From: Streptomyces mirabilis
Lineage (GTDB): Bacteria; Actinomycetota; Actinomycetes; Streptomycetales; Streptomycetaceae
NCBI RefSeq assembly: GCF_018310535.1
Contig: NZ_CP074102.1
Span: forward strand, 3,286,001 to 3,350,000
DNA: 64,000 nt
Direction of reading: 5' to 3'
This document shows, piece after piece, positions 1 to 8,458 of the stretch. Position 1 is the first letter of the stretch; each line of letters begins with the position of its first letter. The notes beneath the pieces are model-generated. The model was not told where the DNA came from and did not search any database. It saw nothing but the letters and a program-made list of their open reading frames with translations. A program made the translations under genes and the position numbers.

Positions 1-453
1 GCGCTGGTCCCAGTGCACCGTGCGCACCACACCGCGCAGCGCGGCCCGCTGGAAGTGCCAGGAGTCCTGGTTGAGGCAGTACCCGTGGCTGAAGACGACG
101 GTGACGGGGGCCGGAGCCTTGCGCCCGAAGAGCCGCCGCCGGCGCGGGGTGAAGGTGACGTCCTGCTCGATGTCGTCCACCTCGTAGTACAGCTCGGTGC
201 CGTCGTCGGCGTACGCCTTGCCGGGCGTGCCGCGCAGCGAGCCGTACGGGCCCGTCGAGTCGAGCGCGAGGCGGGCCTTGCTGCGCATGCCGCGGCCCAC
301 CGTGAGCCGCTCTATGGCGACTCCGGCGGCGGCGCCCGCGGCGACCACGCCTATGGCGACGCCGGCGATGCCGGCCTTGCGCCAGTTCCCGGCGGCGGAG
401 GCGACGGCCGCCGCGGCGACGTCCGCGACGGCCTCCGCGCTGCTCTCGCTCAC
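1..453 (-). CDS. alpha/beta hydrolase, N-terminal part (cut by window edge)
   Basis: A GTG start at 453 opens a frame that runs off the window after 151 residues. The N-terminus holds a hydrophobic Ala/Gly/Val stretch at about residues 24-48, probably a membrane anchor or signal segment. A basic linker follows, then the start of an alpha/beta-hydrolase fold with a beta-strand ending in VTVVFSHGYCLN, the usual oxyanion-hole HG motif, and later VHWDQR. The catalytic Ser, Asp and His lie outside the window. In Streptomyces an alpha/beta hydrolase commonly follows alr, which supports the call. Its substrate is unknown. The 137-bp gap to alr suggests it may be co-transcribed with alr. Confidence 0.8.
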   Translation of the reverse strand, partial: MSESSAEAVADVAAAAVASAAGNWRKAGIAGVAIGVVAAGAAAGVAIERLTVGRGMRSKARLALDSTGPYGSLRGTPGKAYADDGTELYYEVDDIEQDVTFTPRRRRLFGRKAPAPVTVVFSHGYCLNQDSWHFQRAALRGVVRTVHWDQR

Positions 454-590
454 GTACCGCTCCTCTTCGCCGGGGTGTCGTTCACTTCAGAAGGTGGTGC
501 TGGGGGTGGTGCCGGAGGTACCACTGATGGTGCAACTATGTCCTGTTGCCCTGTTGTCCTGCACGGGGCACCCCCTGTACTCCTTGCGGG

Positions 591-1745
591 TTACCCGCCT
601 TGTTCCTTATTCACGTATACGCGCGGCACTCGGGTTCCGATCCGGGTGACGATTTCGTACGCGATCGTGCCCGCGGCCCGCGCCCAGTCCTCGGCGGTCG
701 GCTCGCCCCGGTCGCCCGGACCGAACAGGATCGCCTCCGAACCGGGCACCGGCTCGTCCCCGCCCAGGTCGACCACGAACTGGTCCATCGCGACCCGCCC
801 CGCGACCGTCCGCCACTTGCCGCCCACCAGCACCGGCCCGGTGCCGGAGGCGTGGCGCGGAACTCCGTCCGCGTACCCGACGGGGACGAGGCCGAGGGTG
901 GTGGCACCCGGGGTGACGTAGTGATGCCCGTAACTGACCCCGTGGCCCCCCGGTACGTGCTTCACCAGCGCGAGGGACGCGCTCAGCGTCATCACCGGGC
1001 GCAGCCCGAAGTCGGCCGGGGTGCCGATCTCGGGGCTGGGCGAGATGCCGTAGAGCGCGATCCCCGTCCGTACGAGGTCGAAGTGGCTCTCGGGGAGGGT
1101 GAGCGTGGCCGGCGAGTTGGCGATGTGCCGCACCTCGGGGCGCACGCCCCGCTCCTCGGCGTACGTCACCATCGCGCGGAAAAGGTTCAGTTGGGCCTGG
1201 ACGGAGGGATGCCCGGGTTCGTCGGCGCAGGCGAAGTGCGACCACAGACCGGTGATGTCGATCAGCCCGCGTTCCTCGGCACGCAACGCCTCGCTCACGA
1301 GTTCGGGCCAGTCGCCGGGCTGGCAGCCGGAGCGCCCGAGCCCGGTGTCCGCCTTGAGCTGGACCCGGGCGGGCATCCCGGCCGCCTCGGCGGCGGCGGT
1401 GACCTCCCGCAGGGCCCACATCCCGCTCACCGACACGTCGAGGTCGGCCTCGACGGCCTCCCGCCACGGCCCGCCCGGCGTCCACAGCCAGCACATGATC
1501 CGGCTGTCGGTCAGGCCCGCCGCGCGCAGGGCGAGGGCCTCCTCGGGGGTGGCGGTGCCGAGCCAGGTGGCGCCCGCCTCCAGCGCCGCGCGGGCGCACG
1601 GGACCGCGCCGTGGCCGTACGCGTCGGACTTGACCACGGCCATCAAGGCCGCGGACGGCGCGTGGGCGCGCAGGGTCCGCACGTTGGCCCGCAGGGCGGC
1701 CAGGTCGATCTCTGCGCGGGCGCGCAGGGGTGCTGTGTCGTTCAT
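591..1745 (-). CDS. alr: alanine racemase
   Basis: PLP-dependent racemase that converts L-Ala to D-Ala for peptidoglycan, in the cytoplasm. The 384-residue length is normal for the family. The PLP lysine is K39 in the motif AVVKSDAYGHG, and the second catalytic base is Y272 in VSYGHHYVTPG. The N-terminal TIM barrel and the C-terminal beta domain (ending YEIVTRIGTRVPRVYV) are both complete. The ATG at 1745 is preceded by a G-rich stretch that can act as a ribosome site. It lies downstream of other envelope genes (L,D-transpeptidase) on the same strand. The identification is firm. Confidence 0.97.
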   Translation of the reverse strand: MNDTAPLRARAEIDLAALRANVRTLRAHAPSAALMAVVKSDAYGHGAVPCARAALEAGATWLGTATPEEALALRAAGLTDSRIMCWLWTPGGPWREAVEADLDVSVSGMWALREVTAAAEAAGMPARVQLKADTGLGRSGCQPGDWPELVSEALRAEERGLIDITGLWSHFACADEPGHPSVQAQLNLFRAMVTYAEERGVRPEVRHIANSPATLTLPESHFDLVRTGIALYGISPSPEIGTPADFGLRPVMTLSASLALVKHVPGGHGVSYGHHYVTPGATTLGLVPVGYADGVPRHASGTGPVLVGGKWRTVAGRVAMDQFVVDLGGDEPVPGSEAILFGPGDRGEPTAEDWARAAGTIAYEIVTRIGTRVPRVYVNKEQGG

Positions 1746-1791
1746 CGCGCCCCCAGTGTCTCAGAGGGGCCCGAGGGCCCCGGGAGGACGG

Positions 1792-2688
1792 TCAGGTACC
1801 GGCCCTGCGGCCCCACACGTACACGTGGTCGCCCGTCTTGGTGACGTTCCACAGGGAGCGGGCGTCGGCGAGGCGCAGATTGACACAGCCGTACGAGCCG
1901 TTCGGGTCGTAGATGCTGCCGTAGATGGCGTGGAAGGCCTCTCCGCCGCTGAAGAACTGGCTGTACGGCATCGGGCTGTTGTACAGCGTCGACCAGTGGT
2001 TCTTGTGCTTCCAGTAGACCTTGAACCAGCCGGTCCTGGTCCGGTACCCGGCCCGCCCGCTGCGCATCGGCACCGGTCCCCACAGCACCTTCTTCCCCTT
2101 CTGCACCCAGGTGAGCTGCCTGGTCAGGTCCACACACGCGACGCGGTACGACCGCACGGGACACTTCCCGGCCGCGTTCGGCTTCTTCTTCGCGGACATC
2201 AGCTGCATCCGCGCCCAGGTGACGGGGCCGGCAAAGCCGGTGTTCGGCTTGATCCCCTCCTTCGTCTGGAACGCCCGGATGGCGGCGCAGTCCCTCGCCG
2301 ACTGCTTCCCGTCGACCTTCAGCTTCAGCCACCGCTCGACCTGCCGCTGGTACGGCCCGGTCAGCATGCTGCACGTCACGGACTTGCCCGCGGCGGCCTC
2401 GCGGAGGGGGACGTACTCGATGAGCGCGTCCGTCGCCGCGGGGGCGTCCCTCGGCTCGACGGCCTGCTCCTGCGCGCTCGGTGTGTACACCTTGGGCGGC
2501 AGCATCTGGTCCGGCGTGTCCACCTGCCACGGCTGATACGGCCCCGGCGCCACGCCGGGCACCAGCTCGCTCCCCGGCCCGGGCGCCGGGGGCCCGGCCT
2601 TCGCCGCCGCACCCTCCACCGGCATCACCACCAGCAGCGCGAGGAGCACCCCCACGCTCCCGGATCTCATTCGTCTGCTCATCATCAT
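1792..2688 (-). CDS. secreted L,D-transpeptidase with peptidoglycan-binding domain
   Basis: Predicted exported enzyme that makes 3-3 cross-links in peptidoglycan or attaches proteins to it. The start is one of three consecutive ATGs (2680-2688); a later ATG at 2670 is also possible. A signal peptide follows, with SRRMR and then a hydrophobic run to about residue 25. A Pro-rich segment comes next, then a peptidoglycan-binding-like module around AIRAFQTKEGIKPNTG, and a C-terminal YkuD catalytic domain. The YkuD motif reads HAIYG, then SYGCVNL, which supplies the catalytic His and Cys. It sits 46 bp upstream of alr on the same strand. Which cross-link it makes cannot be read from sequence. Confidence 0.9.
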   Translation of the reverse strand: MMMSRRMRSGSVGVLLALLVVMPVEGAAAKAGPPAPGPGSELVPGVAPGPYQPWQVDTPDQMLPPKVYTPSAQEQAVEPRDAPAATDALIEYVPLREAAAGKSVTCSMLTGPYQRQVERWLKLKVDGKQSARDCAAIRAFQTKEGIKPNTGFAGPVTWARMQLMSAKKKPNAAGKCPVRSYRVACVDLTRQLTWVQKGKKVLWGPVPMRSGRAGYRTRTGWFKVYWKHKNHWSTLYNSPMPYSQFFSGGEAFHAIYGSIYDPNGSYGCVNLRLADARSLWNVTKTGDHVYVWGRRAGT

Positions 2689-2763
2689 GCGACCAGCGAT
2701 ACGCAACCCCGGGGCGAGCGGGGGTGAGCCGCGCGGACGGGGTCCCCCGTAATGGGCAACGCA

Positions 2764-2818
2764 GCGCCCCCGTAAGGGGCGCGAGGAACTGCGCGCCCAG
2801 CCCCCACCCACCCGCGGA
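2764..2818. repeat. dispersed hairpin repeat, copy 1
   Basis: GCGCCCC, a 5-nt spacer and GGGGCGC (2764-2782) form a 7-bp hairpin. The tail GCGAGGAACTGCGCGCCCAG follows. A second copy with the same hairpin and tail lies at 25777-25834. This copy lies between the nnr stop and the L,D-transpeptidase start. It resembles a motif seen many times in Streptomyces genomes; that statement is from general knowledge, not from this window. Confidence 0.7.
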
Positions 2819-2833
2819 CAAAGAACGGCAGGG

Positions 2834-4273
2834 TCAGCGGAGCGCGTCGCGGACGTCCCGCCAGGCCTCCGGAATCGCCGCCGCGACATCATGCGCCCCC
2901 AAGGGCGCCCCGTCCGCCGCGAGCCTCCCCGCCAGCCCATGCAGATACGCGCCCACACTCCCCGCGTCCAACGCCGACAGCCCCGCCGCGAGCAACGACC
3001 CCGCAAGCCCCGACAGCACGTCCCCGCTCCCGGCCGTGGCCAGCCACGCCGTCCCCGTCGGATTCACCCGCACCGCACCGCCCGCCGGGTCGGCGACCAG
3101 CGTCGTCGACCCCTTCAGCAGCACGGTCGCTCCGTACCGAAGCGCCAACTCCCGCGCCGACGCCAGCCGAGCCCCCTCCACCGACTCCCGCGAAACCCCG
3201 AGCAACGCCGCCGCCTCCCCGGCATGCGGAGTCATCAGCGTGGGCGCGGTGCGGGCCCGTACGGCGGACCGGTCCGCGAGCCGCAGCCCGTCCGCGTCCA
3301 CCAGCACCGGCACGTCCGCCCCGAGCACCTGCGCCACCGCCGACGCGTCGTCCCCGATCCCGGGCCCCACCACCCACGCCTGGACGCGCCCGGCCCGCTC
3401 GGGCCCCTGGTCGGACACGAGCGTCTCGGGAAAGCGGGAGATCACGGCATCCGCCGCCGGCCCGACGTACCGCACCGCCCCCGCCCCACCCCGCAACGCC
3501 CCGGACACGGCGAGCACGGCGGCCCCGGGATACCGCGCGGACCCGGCCGCGATCCCGAGGACCCCGCGCCGGTACTTGTCGCTCTCGGCCCCGGGCACCG
3601 GCAGCCGCGCCGCCACGTCCACGTGCTGAAGGGCCTCAAGTTCGGCCTCCTCGGGCAGTTCGAGCCCGATGTCGACGAGGCGTACGGAACCGGCGTACTC
3701 ACGCCCCGGGTCGATCAGCAGTCCGGGCTTGTGCGTCCCGAAGGTCACCGTCAGATCGGCGCGGACGGCGGTGCCCCGGACCTCTCCCGTGTCGGCCTCG
3801 ATCCCGCTCGGCAGGTCCACGGCGACCACGGCCGCCCGGGAGTCCGCGGCGTACTCGGCCAGCGGCACCGCCTCGGACCGCAGCCCTCCCTTGCCCCCGA
3901 TGCCGACGATCCCGTCCACGACGAGGTCGGCCCGCAGGATCAACTCCTCGGCGGCGCCGGACCCGGCCACCGTGCCCCCGGCCCGCCGCAGCGCGGCCAG
4001 GCCCGCGCCGTGCGTCCGTTCGGGCGCGAGCAGCACGGCGGTGACCCCCGCCCCCCGCCGCGCCAGCCGGGCCCCGGCGTACAGGGCGTCGCCCCCGTTG
4101 TCCCCGCTGCCCACGAGCAGCACGACCCGGCCGGCGTACACCCGTCCCAACAAGTCCGCGCAGGCAGCGGCCAGTCCGGCCGCGGCGCGCTGCATCAGCG
4201 CACCCTCCGGAAGCCGCGCCATCAACTCACGCTCTGCCGCCCTGACCGTCTCCACGCTGTACGCAGTACGCAT
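2834..4273 (-). CDS. nnr: bifunctional NAD(P)HX epimerase / ADP(ATP)-dependent NAD(P)HX dehydratase
   Basis: Repairs hydrated NADH and NADPH. The N-terminal YjeF-type epimerase domain (about residues 1-210) carries the loop LVGSGDNGGDALYAG. The C-terminal ribokinase-like dehydratase domain (about 225-475) carries TPHAGEAAALLG and the ATP/ADP-binding motif GSGDVLSGLAGSLLAAG near residue 430. The 479-residue length matches fused bacterial forms. GGGAGA lies about 8 nt before the ATG at 4273. It is encoded 74 bp downstream of acpS, the usual Streptomyces neighbour. Both active-site regions look intact. Confidence 0.95.
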   Translation of the reverse strand: MRTAYSVETVRAAERELMARLPEGALMQRAAAGLAAACADLLGRVYAGRVVLLVGSGDNGGDALYAGARLARRGAGVTAVLLAPERTHGAGLAALRRAGGTVAGSGAAEELILRADLVVDGIVGIGGKGGLRSEAVPLAEYAADSRAAVVAVDLPSGIEADTGEVRGTAVRADLTVTFGTHKPGLLIDPGREYAGSVRLVDIGLELPEEAELEALQHVDVAARLPVPGAESDKYRRGVLGIAAGSARYPGAAVLAVSGALRGGAGAVRYVGPAADAVISRFPETLVSDQGPERAGRVQAWVVGPGIGDDASAVAQVLGADVPVLVDADGLRLADRSAVRARTAPTLMTPHAGEAAALLGVSRESVEGARLASARELALRYGATVLLKGSTTLVADPAGGAVRVNPTGTAWLATAGSGDVLSGLAGSLLAAGLSALDAGSVGAYLHGLAGRLAADGAPLGAHDVAAAIPEAWRDVRDALR

Positions 4274-4347
4274 GGGTCGAGTCTCCCGTACGCGGGCTCA
4301 CCGCGCCGCTCCGGCCGACGGAAAAACCGCCCTCCCCGGACCTACCC

Positions 4348-4719
4348 CTACCCCTCCGCCACCACCACCGCCGAGGCCACCCCCGCGTCATGGCTCAGCG
4401 ACACGTGCCACGAGCGGACGCCCAGTTCGGCCGCGCGCGCCGCCACCGTCCCCGTCACCCGCAGCCGCGGCCGGCCGCTGTCCTCGACGTAGACCTCCGC
4501 GTCCGTCCAGTGCATGCCCGCCGGAGCGCCCAACGCCTTGGCGACCGCCTCCTTCGCCGCGAAGCGCGCGGCCAGGGACGCGATGCCGCGGCGCTCCCCG
4601 TTCGGCAGGTGCAACTCCTGATCCAGGAAGAGCCGATGGGCCAGCCCCGGCGTACGCTCCAGCGCCGCCAGGAACCGGTCGATCTCGGCCACGTCGATAC
4701 CGACCCCGATGATGCTCAT
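4348..4719 (-). CDS. acpS: holo-[acyl-carrier-protein] synthase
   Basis: Transfers 4'-phosphopantetheine from CoA to acyl carrier proteins in fatty acid and polyketide synthesis. The 123-residue length is typical. The Mg-binding residues are D9 in [12 protein letters not shown] and E57 in [13 protein letters not shown]. The end, [16 protein letters not shown], is the normal AcpS C-terminus. I chose the ATG at 4719 because TAGGGT, a good -10 box, ends 7 nt upstream with no Shine-Dalgarno sequence, as expected for a leaderless mRNA. An ATG three codons earlier is possible. It lies just upstream of nnr. Confidence 0.95.
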   Translation of the reverse strand: MSIIGVGIDVAEIDRFLAALERTPGLAHRLFLDQELHLPNGERRGIASLAARFAAKEAVAKALGAPAGMHWTDAEVYVEDSGRPRLRVTGTVAARAAELGVRSWHVSLSHDAGVASAVVVAEG

Positions 4720-4726
4720 GTCCAGC

Positions 4727-4732
4727 ACCCTA
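4727..4732 (-). promoter_or_regulatory. putative -10 box of acpS, leaderless arrangement
   Basis: On the minus strand TAGGGT is followed by 7 nt (GCTGGAC) and then the acpS ATG. Transcription would begin at or next to the start codon. No convincing -35 box was seen. Confidence 0.45.
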
Positions 4733-4783
4733 TGGGCCGGACGGCCGCCGACGTGCCGACCTCTCGGCGTTGGTTGCGCGAGC

Positions 4784-6037
4784 TCAGCGCTCGGCGTTCT
4801 TCGGCACGGTGATCTGGTGCTCCCCCCAGCTCATCCGCGTCGTCGCCTCGTAGTTCACCGTCGTCCCCGCGTCGAGACCCGCTTCCCGGGCCCTGGCCGA
4901 CGGTTCGACCAGCACGCTCTGCTCGCAGAGCATCGCGCCGGTGGACGGGTCCACGACCAGCCGCTGCTGCACGCTCCCCAGCGGGGTCCGCGCCGTGCCA
5001 GGGAACGCGACACCGACGCCCTCACGCCCCAGTGGATCGGTGACACGCCCCAGCCCCCGGACGCCGGGCAGGTCCGCGATCACCCGATACGCGGCCGCCC
5101 GTACGGCGGGCTTCACCGGCATCGTGATGAGGTCGGCCGCCTGACGCAGCACATAGGCCGTGTGACCGCCGCTGGTCTCGGCACCGCTGCCGTCCTCCCC
5201 GTACAGCTTCTCCAACTGACGGCGCAACTCCCCACTGTTGGAGGGAAGTTCGCGCAGATCCTGGTACGAGACGTTCCGCGGGCCGAGGGCGTAGATCTTG
5301 TCGTCGGCGTCGGTCCGCATGACCATCGGCCGCCCGGTTCCGATCCTGTACCCGAGCGTTCCCGATCCGGCCGCTGTCGAGACCTCGGCCTGCACGGTGG
5401 CGGGCGAGCCCGCGGCCCGCCAGCGTGCCTTGTCCGCCTCGGTGCGGGGCGCGGTCACGTCGTCCAGACCGGAGACCATCAGGCTCCGGGTTCCCGGACG
5501 CACACCCACCGACCACTCCCCGGTCGACGTGGTGCGCACGGCGAAGAGCTGCCCCTTCGCACCGACGACGTTCACGTCCTGCGAGCGCGTGGTGGTCTGC
5601 CAGTACGTTCCCTCGGCGGCCGGTGTCTCCGCCTTCTTCGCCACGCTGAGCAGTTCGAGGCGGCCGTCGACCTGGACGTCGGCGCGACCGTCCGACGCCG
5701 CCGAAGCCGACCCCGGCGTGGCGGCGGAGGACTGCGGGTGGGCGCTCGCGCGCACGCCTGAAGGATCCTGCCGGTCGAGCGTGCTCACGACCACCACGGA
5801 CGCCGCGACGGCTGCGACAGCCACGACGGTCCCGAGCGGCCGGATCCCGACCCAGAGGCGCCGTGGTTCCTGGGAGCGTGCCGCGCGACCGTCCGTCGCT
5901 CCGGCCAGGATGCGTGCCAGGTCGTCGTGCTGCCGCGGGGAGTCGGCCAGCCGGGCCGGGTCGAGTTCGTCGGGCCGGGCGTCCGCGAGCACCGTCATGG
6001 CGTCGGGCCGCCCGGACCGTGCGTGGGTGTTCTTCAT
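4784..6037 (-). CDS. CU044_5270-type membrane protein, sigma-factor partner
   Basis: 417 residues. A cytoplasmic N-terminal part of about 65 residues is rich in Asp and Arg ([15 protein letters not shown]). One membrane segment ([18 protein letters not shown], about 67-84) and a large extracytoplasmic region follow. The family is known in actinobacteria beside ECF-type sigma genes and probably acts as an anti-sigma or surface-sensing partner; that role is inferred. The ATG at 6037 shares ATGA with the sigma gene stop, so translation is coupled. AAAGGAG is a strong ribosome site inside the sigma gene end. No zinc-binding anti-sigma HxxxCxxC motif is seen. Confidence 0.8.
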   Translation of the reverse strand: MKNTHARSGRPDAMTVLADARPDELDPARLADSPRQHDDLARILAGATDGRAARSQEPRRLWVGIRPLGTVVAVAAVAASVVVVSTLDRQDPSGVRASAHPQSSAATPGSASAASDGRADVQVDGRLELLSVAKKAETPAAEGTYWQTTTRSQDVNVVGAKGQLFAVRTTSTGEWSVGVRPGTRSLMVSGLDDVTAPRTEADKARWRAAGSPATVQAEVSTAAGSGTLGYRIGTGRPMVMRTDADDKIYALGPRNVSYQDLRELPSNSGELRRQLEKLYGEDGSGAETSGGHTAYVLRQAADLITMPVKPAVRAAAYRVIADLPGVRGLGRVTDPLGREGVGVAFPGTARTPLGSVQQRLVVDPSTGAMLCEQSVLVEPSARAREAGLDAGTTVNYEATTRMSWGEHQITVPKNAER

Positions 6038-6708
6038 GTGAGTGCTCCTTTGCGATCGGTGCTGCGGTGCGGGGCCCGAGGCGGTGGCACTTGCGCGGCC
6101 GGCGCGTGTGCGGGTGACGCTTGTGCGGGCGGCACCCGTGCAGGGGGCGCTTGTGCGGGCGGTACTTGTGTGGGGGCTACGGACGCCGTCTCCGCCGGGG
6201 ACACCGCCTCCAGGGCTTTCTCCAGACGGCGGCGGGCCCGGTGCAGCCGGACGGTCAGCGTCGCGATGGTGCAGCCCAGGACCCGTGCCGCCTGCTTGGG
6301 GCTCAGCCCGTGCCAGGCGATCAGAGTCAGCAGCTCCCGGTCGGCGTCGGACAGACTCGCCAGGGCCTGCAACGCGGCTTCCCGGTCGGTCACGTCCGCC
6401 GCGACGTCACCGACGTCGCTCCGGGCACCGCTGCTGATGCGCTGCGCCTCCTGGGCGGCGACGGCGTACTGGTGGCTGTCCCGGCGGCGCAGTTCGCGCA
6501 CCAGGTTGCGGGCCACTCCCAGCAGCCAGGGCAGTGCGGGTTGCGGCATGTCCCGCACGCGCCGCCAGGCGACGGTGAACGTCTCGCTCGTGATGTCCTC
6601 GCCTACCTGTCGACCCACCAGACTCGTGGCATAGGCGAGGACGCGCGGATAGCACTCCTCGTAGACATCCCTGAAGCGTTGGGCATGTGTCACACGCCAT
6701 CCCCTCAT
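6034..6708 (-). CDS. RNA polymerase sigma factor, sigma-70/ECF family
   Basis: Region 2 (VYEECYPRVLAYATSLV, then SETFTVAWRRVRD) and region 4 with its helix-turn-helix (SPKQAARVLGCTIATLTVRL) are complete. The last ~55 residues are an unusual Ala/Pro-rich tail of repeated PPAQA/PPARV-like units, absent from ordinary ECF factors. The start is uncertain. I use ATG 6708; an ATG at 6729 and a GTG at 6693, the latter with GAGGGGA upstream, are alternatives. Its stop overlaps the next gene by 4 bp. The pair is likely autoregulated, but no promoter motif could be identified. Confidence 0.88.
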   Translation of the reverse strand: MRGWRVTHAQRFRDVYEECYPRVLAYATSLVGRQVGEDITSETFTVAWRRVRDMPQPALPWLLGVARNLVRELRRRDSHQYAVAAQEAQRISSGARSDVGDVAADVTDREAALQALASLSDADRELLTLIAWHGLSPKQAARVLGCTIATLTVRLHRARRRLEKALEAVSPAETASVAPTQVPPAQAPPARVPPAQASPAHAPAAQVPPPRAPHRSTDRKGALT

Positions 6709-6830
6709 ATCGGCTCTCTCACCAAGCAATGCGTGTGACGGCCCACTTCTTACAGGGCGAGCCGAAATTCATCCGGTGTGGTCCGCGTCACGCCGAGGAG
6801 AGGCGAGGGTCGAGGGTGCCCGATACCGAA

Positions 6831-6862
6831 CGAGCGGGAACGGCCGCAGCCGTTCCCGCTCG
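6831..6862 (-). terminator. hairpin terminator downstream of the cyclophilin gene
   Basis: A perfect 14-bp inverted repeat, CGAGCGGGAACGGC and its complement, flanks a 4-nt loop. It lies 42 bp past the cyclophilin stop. There is no U-run, as is common in Streptomyces. Confidence 0.75.
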
Positions 6863-6904
6863 ATCTCTGTGCTGTACGGCCGGACGAGTCCTGGCCTGGA
6901 TCTC

Positions 6905-7396
6905 TCAGACGGTGCCGGAGTCCGCGATGACGATCTTCTTGGACGTGGAGCCGGAACGGCTGCCGAGCTTCTCGACGGCCCTGACGACGTCCATGCCCTC
7001 GACGACCTCACCGAAGACGACGTGCTTGCCGTCGAGCCAGTCGGTGACGATCGTGGTGATGAAGAACTGCGAGCCGTTGGTGTTCGGGCCGGCGTTGGCC
7101 ATGCTCAGCAGACCCGGCTTGGTGTGCTTGAGCTTGAAGTTCTCGTCCGGGAACTTCGTACCGAAGATGCTCTTGCCGCCGGTGCCGTTCTCGTTGGTGA
7201 AGTCACCGCCCTGCAGCATGAAGTCCGGGATGACACGGTGGAACGGCGAGCCCTTGTAGCCGAACCCGTTCTGGCCGGTGGCCAGTTCACGGAAGTTGCG
7301 GGCCGTCTCCGGGACCACGTCGTCGTACAGCTTGAACTCGATCCGGCCGAGCGACTCCCCGTCCGCGGACACCTCGAAGAAGACGTTCTGTCCCAT
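6905..7396 (-). CDS. cyclophilin-type peptidyl-prolyl cis-trans isomerase
   Basis: Cytoplasmic folding enzyme of 163 residues with no signal peptide. The cyclophilin signature [15 protein letters not shown] contains catalytic R54, F59 and Q62. GSQFFI and [17 protein letters not shown] supply the remaining proline-pocket residues, including W120, the position that sets cyclosporin sensitivity in this family. The ATG at 7396 is chosen because AGAGGAG lies a few bases upstream and homologues start MGQNVFF-like. It appears monocistronic, with its own terminator hairpin downstream. Confidence 0.96.
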   Translation of the reverse strand: MGQNVFFEVSADGESLGRIEFKLYDDVVPETARNFRELATGQNGFGYKGSPFHRVIPDFMLQGGDFTNENGTGGKSIFGTKFPDENFKLKHTKPGLLSMANAGPNTNGSQFFITTIVTDWLDGKHVVFGEVVEGMDVVRAVEKLGSRSGSTSKKIVIADSGTV

Positions 7397-7554
7397 GGCA
7401 CTGCTCCTCTTGTATTCGAAAGGTCGTGTCCGAGAATAAGAGGGCACCGGCCCACGGGTCGCAGCGGGAACCCCCACAGCGGGACAAACGGCCTAACGCC
7501 ACCCTCGGAACGAGCCTCCTCGCCGGCGCCAGGGCCTGTCCGACGGGTCAGGCC

Positions 7555-7752
7555 CTAGTCGCCGTCGCTGCTGGACTGATTCACGCTCCGTCGCCCGTTG
7601 CTCTTCACGGCGGCGCGCACCAGCTGCCCCACGACGAGCGTCACCGCCGCCACGCCCCGGACCCAGCGGGGCCCGCCGCGCGAGGCCCACACCACACACA
7701 CGCTCCCACCGATGACAAGCACCAGGAGACCGGCCAGCACCAGAACGCCCAT
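7555..7752 (-). CDS. small membrane protein of unknown function
   Basis: 65 residues. A hydrophobic N-terminal helix (GVLVLAGLLVLVIGGSVCVVWA, about residues 2-23) is followed by a second amphipathic or hydrophobic stretch (VAAVTLVVGQLVRAAV). The tail is hydrophilic and ends in SSSDGD. GGTGGGGA before the ATG serves as a ribosome site. I do not recognise a family. It lies 82 bp downstream of the ATPase gene on the same strand and may be co-transcribed with it. Codon third positions are GC-rich, as expected for coding sequence. Confidence 0.55.
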   Translation of the reverse strand: MGVLVLAGLLVLVIGGSVCVVWASRGGPRWVRGVAAVTLVVGQLVRAAVKSNGRRSVNQSSSDGD

Positions 7753-7834
7753 GTTCCCCACCCTGCATTCGCATATCCGTACGGTGCGGGTGATCCTCTC
7801 AGGAGGGAGGGCCCCACGGGACGCCCGCCCGAAA

Positions 7835-8248
7835 CTAGGCCGCCGCCAACTCGCACCACACGTACTTGCCTCGCTGCCCGTTCCTGGCCAGCGGCTGCCA
7901 GCCCCACAGATCGGCACAGGCCCGCACGAGGGCGAGGCCGCGCCCCTCCTCCGCCTCGGCGACCCGGTCCCACGGCAGGGACGGCTCCGGCGGCTGCGGG
8001 TCCGCGTCCCAGGCGCCGATGCGCAGGACCCCGGCCCGCCACTGCACCCGTAGCGCCGCTTGGCCCTTCGTATGCCGTACGGCGTTGGAGAGGAGCTCGG
8101 CCGCGACCAGCTCCGCGACGTCGGCGAGACGGATCAGGCCGTGCAGGGTGAGGATCAGGCGAACGGTACGGCGACTGACGGTGACGGCACGGAGGTCGTG
8201 GGGGATGTACATCATGTACTCCCAGGGCTCGGCGACGGTTTCGGGCAT
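7835..8248 (-). CDS. anti-sigma-factor-like ATP-binding protein (HATPase_c, RsbW-like)
   Basis: A 137-residue single-domain GHKL ATPase. The N-box is ELLSNAVRHT (N55). The adenine-binding region is WDADP, and the G-box is EGRGLALVRACADLWGW. There is no receiver, sensor or membrane domain. Such proteins are abundant in Streptomyces and often sit next to XRE/DUF397 pairs, as here, where the pair is divergently transcribed. Whether it is a kinase of an anti-anti-sigma factor is unknown. The start, MPETVAEPWEY, agrees with the typical length of the family. Confidence 0.88.
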   Translation of the reverse strand: MPETVAEPWEYMMYIPHDLRAVTVSRRTVRLILTLHGLIRLADVAELVAAELLSNAVRHTKGQAALRVQWRAGVLRIGAWDADPQPPEPSLPWDRVAEAEEGRGLALVRACADLWGWQPLARNGQRGKYVWCELAAA

Positions 8249-8458
8249 GGGTGAACTCCGTTCGGGTGGTGGGGGGTTGGAGATACGCGGCGGTGGCGGG
8301 CGGTGGCATTGACGCAGCCGTCATGGCAGGACGGAGCGGTGCGCTTCCGGTGCCCCGGGGTTTCGCAGCGTGTGCGTCGCGTCACCGACGGTAGGGCTAA
8401 CCTGTCATCCCAGGCAAGCCGATCGCGTAATCTGACCCCGGACGAGGAGGAGCAATCG

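Noticed and set aside
13..921. Long plus-strand open frames over the alr and alpha/beta hydrolase region
   Set aside because: They are antisense shadows of alr and the partial hydrolase; high GC makes such frames common, and the minus-strand proteins have clear family motifs.
2834..4492. Large overlapping frames antisense to nnr and acpS, rich in Arg/Pro/His
   Set aside because: Composition is typical of out-of-frame translation of GC-rich DNA; no ribosome site or family motif.
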